Positions 55,157 to 64,000 of a DNA stretch of 64,000 bases are shown piece after piece. The notes beneath the pieces were generated by a model. The model ran no database searches. It was not told where the DNA came from and worked only from the letters and a program-made list of their open reading frames with translations. Location of the stretch: assembly GCA_964403415.1 (NCBI GenBank), contig CAYOFF010000003.1, positions 14,389-78,388 on the forward strand. The letters are read 5' to 3'. The position numbers were made by a program, and so were the translations under genes. This stretch comes from CAYOFF01 sp964403415. GTDB taxonomy: Bacteria; Patescibacteriota; Gracilibacteria; Absconditabacterales; Absconditicoccaceae. Each line of letters begins with the position of its first letter. The stretch's first letter is position 1.

Positions 55157-56968
55157 ATGTCAATTCGTAACATCGCTATTATTGCCCATGTGGATCATGG
55201 GAAGACGACCCTCGTAGACCAGCTGCTCAAACAGTCTGGCACTATGACCAAGATGGAAAACGCTGATCTTATCATGGATAGCAACGACCAGGAACGTGAG
55301 AGAGGTATTACCATCTACGCCAAAAACACTGCTGTGACGTGGAAAGACGAACATACCATCAATATCATCGATACCCCAGGCCATGCGGACTTTGGAAGTG
55401 AGGTAGAGAGAGTGCTGAGAATGGTAGACAGCGTACTGCTTGTCGTAGATGCCTATGAAGGTCCTATGCCACAGACCAAATTCGTTCTCAAGAAGTCACT
55501 CGAGCTTGGACTTAAGCCTATCGTTGTGATCAACAAGATCGATAAACCTACTGCGAGAGCTGAGCGGGTGATCAACGAGCTGTTTGATCTGTTTATCGCG
55601 CTTGATGCGACGGATGAGCAAGCACACTTCCCTATCGTCTATGCGAGTGCCAAGAATGGCTATGCGCTCCATGACCTCAAAGACTTCGATCCAGAAAACC
55701 CACCCAAAGATATTACGCCCGTGTTTGATGCTATTATGCAGCATGTTGCTGAAGCACCAGACAGAAGCGATGAACCACTGCGTATGCAGGTCGTTAACCT
55801 CGCTTATGATGAGTATGTAGGAAGACTTGGTATTGGCAGAATCAGCACAGGTACGATCAATGCAGGACAGCAAGTTATCGTCTTCAACAACGCATGAGTT
55901 GCCAGAAAATGAAAAGTTTCCAAAGTCTATACTACTCTCGGTCTCTCGAGAATCGAGACACAAACCGGGAGATGTGGAGACGTCGTTACCATCGCAGGTA
56001 TTGCAGATATCTTTGTAGGAGACACTATCACTGTTGAGTGATGAGATGCCTTACCTCCTCTGCATATCGATGAACCTACTTTGACGATGGACTTTCTCGT
56101 CAATGACTCCCCGTTTATGGGACGCGAAGGCAAGCAAGTTACCTCGAGAAATCTTATGGAGAGACTCCAAAAAGAGCTCGAAGTAAACGTCGGTCTCAAA
56201 GTTGATTTTTCAAATACCAATAGATTTACCGTCTCAGGAAGAGGCGAACTCCATCTCTCTGTCCTGATCGAGACGATGAGAAGAGAAGGTTTTGAGCTTC
56301 AAGTCTCTGCACCACAGGTAATCATCAAGACCGTCGAAGGTCAGCGCCAAGAACCCGTCGAGCATGTGTTCGTCAATGTGGGCGATGAGTACTCAGGGAC
56401 AGTCATTGAAATGCTTAGCAACCGCAAAGGCCTCATGAAAACGATGCACTCCTCACATGGACAGACGACACTAGAGTTTGATGTACCGACGAGAGGGCTA
56501 CTTGGATTTAGAGGTGCGTTTATTTTGTTGACCAAGGGAGAAGGAATTTTGTATAGTTCTTTTTCTCACTACGAAAAGTTCAAAGGAGATATTCCTAAGC
56601 GTACCAACGGCTCTATGATCTCACAGGAGAATGGGAAAGCCATGAAATATAGTATCCGAAAACTCCAGGAGAGAGGCGATATTTTTGTAGATCCAGGACA
56701 GGATTTGTATGAGGGAATGATCGTCGGAGAGTCTGCTAAACCAGGAGACCTTACCGTCAACCTCACCAAAAACAAACAGCAAACCAATGTCCGTGAGTCC
56801 GGTAATGATGAGGCAATGAGATTGAGTCCTATAATTCATCTGACGCTTGAGGATGCACTTGCATACATCGGACCAGACGAGTACGTCGAAGTCACCCCCA
56901 AGACGATCAGACTCCGCAAAATATATCTTACCCCTTCAGCAAGAGAGAAAGCAAAGAAAAATAGCTAG
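55157..56968 (+). CDS. typA: Ribosome-associated GTPase TypA/BipA
   Basis: 603 residues. G domain NIAIIAHVDHGKTTLVDQLL, ERERGITIYAK, IIDTPGHADFGSEVERVL and NKIDKPTARAERVINE, all TypA-specific. Domain II reads INAGQQVIVFNNAGVARKGK, in which both glycines are UGA; then GDVVTIAGIADI and TVEGGDALPPL. C-terminus RLSPIIHLTLEDALAYIGPDEYVEVTP is the family end. Stop TAG overlaps the stop of the convergent radical SAM gene by two bases (shared CTAG). Confidence 0.95.
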
Positions 56969-58653
56969 TTTTTCAATACTGTGCCGTCTGGTGATTTATC
57001 AACGGTGTATCACAATAATCACCTTTTCTCCAGAAGGTCGAGTATTTTTTCTTTCTCTTCTCTTACACGCTCATATCATACATCCGAATAATGTTCGATA
57101 TATAATTTTTGAGCAAGTAGTTGTTGTTGCCTATCTCGATACCCATACTCTACCAAAAAATCCATGAGTGCCTTTGCTGCCTTTTTTCCAGGTCGCATGT
57201 TCGTTTCATCAAAACACTCTTTTCGGAACTTTTCAAAAAACTTTGCTCCGGGTAAAACTTCAAACGGGAATACGCCAATGGCTGTAATGGTAGACCTTTC
57301 TTTATCTATCTTCCCATCAGTGCCATACGCGACATATCACTGATCTGGATGCGTCGCTCGCTCTATAGCTTCATAGAAAGCAGTAATTGTTTCTTGCGTT
57401 TCTGATGTACCTCACAGCACATTTCATCGCCTTAGATGAATCCCATATTTCTTCAAACGATCAAGCTTATCCTTCATAGAAGGTACTTTTTCTGGAAATG
57501 TTTTTCACACATTTCGTTGCCTTAGAGCAGCTTTTGATTTGTGATCAGATCCCTTATTTTGTTCTGCCAATCCTAAAGGGTGTGGATGGTCAAACCCCAC
57601 ATATACTTCTACTACTCACAGGCTGCTCAGCAGGGAAATTATCTCCTCATCTCAGAGGGAGTTTTCTGTGAGATATACATAGTACGAAAATGTAAACCCG
57701 TATAATTTTTGTAGTTTTTGTTTTTCATCAAGCATTTCTTGAAGTCGCTTTTTATTCTCTCTGACTCATCAGTAAGGCAAAAACTGGTTGTCTACCATAA
57801 AGATACGATCTATTTGTATATCTGTCTGTTCTTTAATTTTGACGATTGTTTCAAATTGTCCTTGAAGGTTTTTTTGTAAATCCAAATTGTTCATGATAGT
57901 GATATTTTGGAGAGCACAGTGTAAACATGCTCATCACTTATTGTTTGCCGCTCGCGAACATCATGGCCCTCATTGACCTTGCCGACAGATTTGTGTGAAT
58001 CATGCCTCATGAAGCTGTTGTTCTAATCTTTCTTTTAGATTGTAAAAATAACTATACTCCATGGTTGAGAACTCTGCTTCTATATATTTTTTCCTAGCAG
58101 CACTTCATACTCATATACCTTCTCATGCCTTTCATGTACGTGCACGATATTCATATGAATCATAATCCACCTCTGCGAGATATCATTTTCATTCTTTGTA
58201 CGCCACCAGTTTCGGTATTTGCAGTTCACCATCTCACAATAATACATGATCATAATTTCGTGTATCCAAGAAATGAGCCATTCACGTAAGCTTATACATT
58301 TGACTTGGATGCTGACCACCAAGTATTACTTTAATATTTTGCTCATAACGACTGCGCAGATCATCAATCATACGTTTCGTAGCTTTTGCATTATACAGTA
58401 ACACAGAAAACAAGCACCATATAATTAATGATGGATTTTGTTGTATGAAGGCATCAAATACTTCTCTTATCTGTCCATGTATCCCGTCATAGTCATGTAT
58501 TCCTTGGTCAAAAGCCATGATTTCATCATTCGCAACAGCATGTGTACGTAGAATCCTTGTCAATGCTGCTACTGTACCCGAAGGAGAAATAACTGTATCA
58601 AACTTATAATCCTGCTCAACTCTTTCCGGGGTGAGGTGAATAATCGCATACAT
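56965..58653 (-). CDS. Radical SAM protein with N-terminal cobalamin-binding-type domain
   Basis: 562 residues. Residues 1-150 look like a B12-binding fold (DTVISPSGTVAALTRILR, IIWCLFSVLLYNA and the VILGGQHPSQM loop). Cluster motif near 230-250: GPGCSRAANNKGGACLHC, a C-x10-C-x2-C rather than the usual C-x3-C-x2-C. The C-terminal half has IFMVDNQFLPYGG, VEVYVGFDHPHPLG and a gly-rich return VLGGTSETQETI, as in SAM-binding TIM barrels. Reaction unknown. Preceded by the hairpin at 58657-58682, so regulation at leader level is possible. Last gene of the TrmB/ABC block. Confidence 0.8.
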
Positions 58654-58656
58654 AAA

Positions 58657-58682
58657 AAGGAGATCATCAAGTAAATCTCCTT
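58657..58682 (-). promoter_or_regulatory. Leader hairpin before the radical SAM gene
   Basis: AAGGAGAT (58657-58664) pairs with ATCTCCTT (58675-58682) around a ten-base loop, only three bases upstream of the start codon on the minus strand. It could be a terminator or attenuator in the leader, or sequester a ribosome site. Confidence 0.5.
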
Positions 58683-58744
58683 CTTATATAAAGATTATAG
58701 ATCTCTATTACATATATGTCAATATGTTTCTGCTGTTAGGAAAA

Positions 58745-59491
58745 CTACGACACATTGCGTGAGTACTTCCAAAGCATGAGAAAAATACTCTTTAGACTAC
58801 GGTACAACCCCTCACTTACAATTTTTATACCCGCCATCTCCTGGGGAGAAAGGAGCGAAATAAGAATCTTTCTATCATCATACAAAATAATCTCTGACGC
58901 AAAATCAAAAATAGGATCGTTTATCATAATTGCCTTTGTGAGAGGGACCTTCTTAGGATTAGCGGCAAATCTTTTGTTTTCTTCGCTATATGGTAAGATA
59001 GCCTGTACACGAATCTCTTTTGCAAGACGTTGTGGTAGAAAAGACTCATATAAATATTCTCTAAAGTCTTGATCCATAGTATCTGTTCACAAAAAGTTAT
59101 ACAAATGATCTCATGGTCTCGCAAGTAAGTTATTGTATAACGATTTTAATCCCGCTACCCCCACGAAATATTCTACATCAAATCAAGACTTAGAGAACGA
59201 TTGCAAAGTCTGTAGTTGGTCTAGTATTCATTGCAATTGGTGATAACGCTGATCCGCCAAGTTTTTAAGCTGTTCAGATGAAATCACTTGGAAAAATGTA
59301 GTACCTCACTTTTTTATTCTGGTACAGACTCATTTTTCCACCAATGACTGTAACAACTCATAAACATGCGTTCTACTCATGTTCGTTTTTTCTGCTATCA
59401 ATGATGCAGGACTAGTATTGTAGCTATACAATTTTACAAAGACATCTATTTCTTTTGATGTTAGACCGAGTTGTGAAAGTGTTTCGTACAT
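58745..59491 (-). CDS. TrmB-family transcriptional regulator
   Basis: 248 residues. The N-terminal winged helix fits TrmB: LSQLGLTSKEIDVFVKLYSY, SPASLIAEKTNMSRTHVYELL and LVEKGVCTRIKKGG (UGA glycines in the wing). The C-terminal part (about 110-248) includes YFVGVAGLKSLYNNLL, AILPYSEENKRFA and SEIILYDDRKILIS, as in TrmB sugar-sensing and related regulators. Likely controls the adjacent ABC and radical SAM genes. Start taken at ATG 59491; ATG at 59536 is possible. The upstream gene ends with TAG at 59552. Confidence 0.8.
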
Positions 59492-59551
59492 AGCATAGTA
59501 AAAAAGATAAGTGTCGTTTTTATACTGACACAACATACTATTACAATACCA

Positions 59552-61321
59552 CTATACATCACCAGCTTTCACTCCCTCCTGATATGCACTCCGCATATGC
59601 GCAAATGCTCATTTCTTCTTCACGAGATAGTCGAAGCTGCCATGCTCGACTATTTTTCATTTTTCAAATACGTAGATCGTATCAAACAGTCCGACGAGAT
59701 GCAGCTTGTGCAGTGCAGAAACAATAGCTTTCTCGGTGTATGTCTCGAAGATGCGCTTGTAGATATGCTGCTCTGTTACGGGATCGACACTACTTGTCGG
59801 TTCATCAAGAAGTAAGATATCACTCTCTTCTGAGAGTAAAATACCACGCGCAAGGGCGAGTCTTTGTTTCTGTCATCCCGACAGATTGACTCATTTCTCC
59901 CTGATATCCGACTCCAGTCATTTCGGCAGCTGCTCTACTACCTCATCAAACGCTGCTAGATGTAATGCTTTTTGAAGTTTTTCGTCACTCACCTCTGTAC
60001 CTACGGTGATATTATACTTGATCGTATTTTCAAAAATCTCTGGATCCTGTGGAATCAGCGATGTATGATATGCTAGCACATGCAAGCCATCTACTACGAC
60101 GTCATCTATTGTTACTTCAGCATGATCCACATCATACAGCCCTCTCAGGAGCATCATCATGGTACTTTTGCCACATCCACTCGCTCCCACAAATGCGATT
60201 TTTTCTCCCGCGTTGATTTTTAGAGCGATCTCTTTGAGGACTTGTTTTGGTTTTCCGTCTTGGCTGTATGAGAATGAGAGATGAGAAATATCTATCTGTC
60301 ACCGGCTTCTATGACTAGGGAGATGGCGTTTTTTGACGATCTCATTGTACGAGGCAATGATATGATCGACCGTCTGCGCATTGATTCTATTCTGCACTAC
60401 TTGCGAGTACTGCCATGCAAAATTATAGAACGAGTCACTCATCCTCATAATATACTGAAACAGCATCGTCACTGTTCCTACGAGAACTACGCCAGCTATC
60501 GTGTATTGTTGGTAGATATATAATCCTACTGTCGCTGCCGTGGAGATCGCCAACGTAATACTCACTGCAAACCACTTCCACTCATTGAGCACCGTATACT
60601 TCTTGAATGGAGCGAAGATCTCTCATATTGCATCATAAAGGGTTCCACGCACACCCTTCTCAAACCTCAGCGTGATGATGGTTTTTATGTTTGAGATATA
60701 ATCATACGTCAGCGATGCTACCTTGTGGCCTAGCGTATTTTGTTGTTCTAGTCGTGCGACCAATTTTTTATCCACCACCCAGATAAATACAAAAATACAT
60801 ATACCTACCACAAAAATCGTAACACCTATGATCGGTCGTATCCACGTCAACATCACTATCGACGTCAAGAATCTCAAGACCGTACTCATATACAGAAATG
60901 TATTTCCCGAGAACTCCTGCAATGCCGAGACTGCTTTATTTACTTGATCTATGGTCTCTCCAGAATGATGCTCTGTATGCCGAGACATGGGCAATGCCAT
61001 TACCATATCAAACAGACGCATCCTAAAGTTTGTCGTAATGTTGAACTTTAGTTTTTCTTCTCGTACACGAGCTGTTCCATGGAATATTCGATCTACGAGC
61101 GGTATCACACCCAGTAATGCGAGATACATCATAATAGTTGGCAGCTGTTCCTTCCCTCACAACTGTATTGTTGTCATGAGCATACCGATCACGTATGGAT
61201 CTGCTGCACCTATGACATTTGAACACACGAAAAAAAACGTCGTCAACAAAAATTTTGGTTTGTTGTCACAGTGTTGTCGCAAGAGACGATACAAAATTAC
61301 ATATGGATTATTTTTGAACAT
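59552..61321 (-). CDS. ABC exporter (fused membrane and ATPase domains), 1
   Basis: 589 residues. N-terminal six-helix exporter domain (TIMMYLALLGVIPLV, FLYMSTVLRFLTSIVML, SITLAISTAATVGLYIY) then NBD: FVGASGCGKSTMMMLL (Walker A), LIPQDPEIFENTI (Q-loop), NLSGGQKQRLALARGI with the fourth signature residue encoded by UGA, ILLLDEPTSSVDPVT (Walker B) and a switch His (ALHKLH). Substrate unknown. First of three same-strand ABC genes and followed by the TrmB gene. Confidence 0.92.
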
Positions 61322-61379
61322 TTTATCATTTCTTTATCGAGTAAACGTTTCGTTAGTGATTATATTATTTGTTTTTTCT

Positions 61380-63113
61380 CTAGAATCCGCTCTGTAAGTC
61401 GAGCATTTTTTTGTAATTTCATCACAAGGCAATGAGCTCTTCGTGGGTTCATTCTTCAAGTATCTTCCCGTCTTCTAGCAATATAATTCTATCTGCACTT
61501 TTGACTGTTTGTAATCTATGCGCAACAATCACTACTGTCTTGTTCTCAAAGAGTCTTTGCAAAGCAATACTTACTTTCTCTTCATTGAAACTATCAAGCG
61601 CTGACGTCGGTTCATCTAGAAAAATAATTTGAGGATTTTTTAGCATTATTTTTGCGATCGCTAATCTCTGTCTCTGCCCACCAGAAAGCCTTATTCATCT
61701 TTCTCATATCTCTGTTTGTAAGCCATTTTCGAACTCGTAAATAAATTCACACTGCGCATCTTGTATTGCTTTTTCTACGGTATGAGGATCAGGGACATGA
61801 TTGAGTGCATACGTGAGGTTATCATATATTGTTCCGTCAAATACACTTGGTTCTTGTGTAAGATATCCTATATGTGCGTAATAGCTTGAAAGCCTCAGGT
61901 CTCTAAGATTCTGACCATCCACGTAGACAGCCCCACTGTCTGGTTTGATATACAAAGACGCAAGCTTGATCAGCGTTGTTTTCCCTCATCATGATATACC
62001 TACCAAAGCTGTTTTCTTTTTTCCTTCGATGTGTAGAGAGAAGTCTGATAGCACTTTATTTCATCACTGATACGCAAACGATACATGCTCAAATTTTATA
62101 TCTCAGGTTTTACACACAAACTCGTCCCCCTCATCCAATGCTTTTTCTTCAGTAAATTCATCAAACACCTTCCAAAGTTTTTCTATATGGATAATATTAT
62201 CCGCCATGCTTTTTCCTATTGTGCTTAGTTCTCCTATAGTATTGCTCAACACTCACGTCAACGTCGTCACAAGCACAAAATCAGAAATACTTGAAGAGCT
62301 GCTAAATACCGCATATCATACACCTGCTATCACTAGAGCTCTTAGTATATGCACGAGAAATACTGATCCATCATAGCTTATCGTTTGCATATATTTCTCT
62401 TTGTACCTGTACTTGAGTCCTTCCCGTGCGAGAGTAATATATTTTTGTATTTCCGAAACATATTTATTGCTTTGTAGTATTTCAAACTTTGACATTACTT
62501 GTCTCACTACGTTTCTGTCTGTTTCGATTGATATTTCTTTTGTCTTACTTCTTCGCATAGCAGCCTTGGGGCCGAATATCTTTATTCGTATAAACACCAC
62601 CATGAGCACCACCAGTGTTGCGACAAAAAACCGCACTGATTGAGCCGCAATAAAAATCAATGAAATCACAATCGTAAAGATTACGTTTAGATGTTTCCAA
62701 AATATCTCTGCCAGCGTAAACGATCGATTATTTGTTCATGCTTTCAAAATCGAGATAATTCTTCCTGTTCCTATCTTTTCTATTTTGGTGTTATCTGCGA
62801 AGAAAAAGATAGACATATATTTTTTGTAGACATAGACATCTGTATCCGTCACCGCACCAAAAAAATATTTCCTATCCAAAAACTTCATCGCAAAAAATAG
62901 CGCTGCTGTCACACACAATACAACAATCCGAAATAAGAATGTTTGCTTATCTCCATCCTCCAATGCCTTGGTAATATTTTGGAGGTATCGTGCGTATGAA
63001 GTTGTGTATAATGCTCTTGCAAGAGCTACTATACCGCACATCACATAGTGGTATGGTTTTGCTCCTACTGGCTCCAATATTCTTTTGAACTGTCATCGCA
63101 TAGTACTATCCAT
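61380..63113 (-). CDS. ABC exporter, 2
   Basis: 577 residues. TMD helices VMCGIVALARALYT, IVVLCVTAALFFAM, VIFTIVISLIFIAA and others, then NBD: VGISGGGKTTLIKLAS, where two consecutive Walker A glycines are UGA, YLTQEPSVFDGTI (Q-loop), RLSGGQRQRLAIAKIM, QIIFLDEPTSALDSF and IVAHRL (switch His). Ends GGNYKKMLDLQSGF. The start ATG 63113 is 33 bases after the stop of the partial third ABC gene. Confidence 0.92.
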
Positions 63114-63146
63114 TATAGAGACATATATAAATATTCGCATTCCCTT

Positions 63147-64000
63147 CTAAAACCCGCTCTGTAGCTCCAACATCTTCGCATAGGTTCATCACTGTGAAAC
63201 GAGTTCGTTGTGCGTTCCCCTTTCGATAATTGCTCACTGCTCGAGCACAATGATATCGTCTGCTGATTTTACCGTCTGCAGTCTATGAGCAATCACGACT
63301 ACTGTTCTTCCTTTGAAGAGGTTCTCCATTGCTTCCGTAATTTCCTGCTCTGCAAAACTATCAAGTGCCGATGTAGGTTCGTCTAGCAATATGATTCCTG
63401 GATTTTTAAGGAAAATTTTGGCAATAGCTAGACGCTGTCTCTGGCCTCCAGAGAGCCTGATTCACTTTTCACCTATTTCAGTGTACAGTCACTGAGGGAG
63501 GCTATCTACAAAATCACACTTCGACAAGCGTAATGCATCTTCTACTCTCTGGGCCAATTCATCGTGAGCAAGTTCATCTTCATCGATCGAGTAGGTAATA
63601 TTTTCCCGTATCGTCCCATCAAATACGTTCGGCTCTTGTGTCAGGTAGCCGATATGCTTATAGTAGGAGTCAAGTGACACATGTTCTTTGTTAGCCTGTG
63701 TTCTTCCGTTTGGAAGTTCTTGTCCATCCACAAGAATACGACCTCAGGTCACATGCAGGTACCCTGCGATAAGTTTGACAATTGTAGACTTGCCGCTTCC
63801 ACTACTCCCTACCAATGCCGTTTTTTTTCATCCGTGTATGTGCAGCGAAAATTGTTGTAGCACATCTGATGTATTCTCTTCTTTATCTTTATCACCATAC
63901 CCAAACGTTACATCCTGTAGTTCTATCACTCCTGATGTGTAGACAAAATTTTTCCCATCTTCATATCCTTGTATCAGTGGCATACTATCAAACGTATCTC
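63147..64000 (-). CDS. ABC exporter, 3 (5' end outside window)
   Basis: C-terminal 284 codons. Nucleotide-binding domain: LVGSSGSGKSTIVKLI (Walker A), IGYLTQEPNVFDGTI (Q-loop), IRLSGGQRQRLAIAKIFL (signature), IILLDEPTSALDSFAEQ (Walker B) and VVIAHRLQ (switch His). Close to exporter 2 in sequence, so the two may have arisen by duplication and could form a heterodimer (inference). The membrane domain lies beyond the window. Confidence 0.9.

Noticed and set aside
54963..55217. 84-codon plus-strand frame before typA
   Set aside because: Overlaps the well-supported start of typA in another frame and has no recognisable content.
1..64000. Widespread pseudogenes or sequencing errors suggested by many UGA interruptions
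   Set aside because: The interruptions are all UGA, always at Gly positions, and the frames continue without shifts; this is code 25.

Overview
The window is a 64 kb piece of a bacterial genome that reads UGA as glycine (genetic code 25), which points to the Absconditabacteria (SR1) / Gracilibacteria branch of the Patescibacteria (CPR). Under the standard code almost every gene looks broken into short fragments. With UGA as Gly they join into long, recognisable proteins, and UGA falls exactly on invariant glycines (ABC signature LSGGQ, Walker A loops, the Rossmann TGxxxGxG of an SDR, NP-G in Pth). With one possible exception (position 50711), every gene ends in TAA or TAG. SR1 and Gracilibacteria cannot be told apart from this window. 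No rRNA and no CRISPR array were seen; one tRNA (Arg-CCU) is present.

Layout: 1-4240 (-) is the 5' part of a giant surface protein with Cys-rich repeats, an EGF-like module and a LamG-like domain; 4590-5813 is an SLH-type secreted protein and 5858-6829 is ruvB. From 13748 down to 6841 (-) lies a tightly packed run: infB, an SDR oxidoreductase, pth, a membrane-anchored coiled-coil protein, a 3D/peptidoglycan-binding protein and lgt. 13890-15766 (+) holds a CNNM/CorC-type transporter and a small hydrolase. 20255 down to 15824 (-) holds an O-antigen ligase-like protein, a secreted unknown, lemA and a TPM-domain protein. 20361-26405 (+) holds a DnaQ-like exonuclease with a degenerate DinG-like part, a membrane zinc protease, a GT2 glycosyltransferase and pheS. 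31825 down to 26434 (-) holds a PLD-family protein, mutY, a vWA protein, mtaB and a VanW-like protein. 32019-35558 (+) holds a small membrane protein, a Na/Pi symporter and an HTTM protein.

The tRNA, a PAP2 phosphatase and nth follow on the minus strand, then murB (+). From 45500 down to 38338 (-) are a MurF-like ligase apparently fused to a DUF192 lipobox domain, an archaeal-type cytidylate kinase, an anchored unknown, an anchored MoxR ATPase and lepA. A Tat-signal protein follows at 45566-46981 (+). leuS (50368-46994, -) carries an inserted Nudix domain. Three tandem paralogous small genes at 50480-51375 (+) contain no UGA glycine codon and are closed by a strong GC-rich terminator. ruvC and nfo (-) follow, then a hydrolase, two AT-rich unknowns (one HEPN-like by pattern) and typA (+).

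The right end, 64000 down to 56965 (-), is a co-directional block of three ABC exporters, a TrmB-type regulator and a cobalamin-binding-type radical SAM protein.

Functionally the window mixes core translation and DNA repair (infB, lepA, typA, leuS, pheS, pth, mtaB, ruvB, ruvC, nth, mutY, nfo) with a large cell-envelope repertoire (lgt, murB, MurF-like, SLH, VanW, LemA/TPM, PLD, HTTM, PAP2, O-antigen ligase-like), as expected for an episymbiotic CPR cell with an elaborate surface. No stretch longer than about 350 bases lacks a gene.
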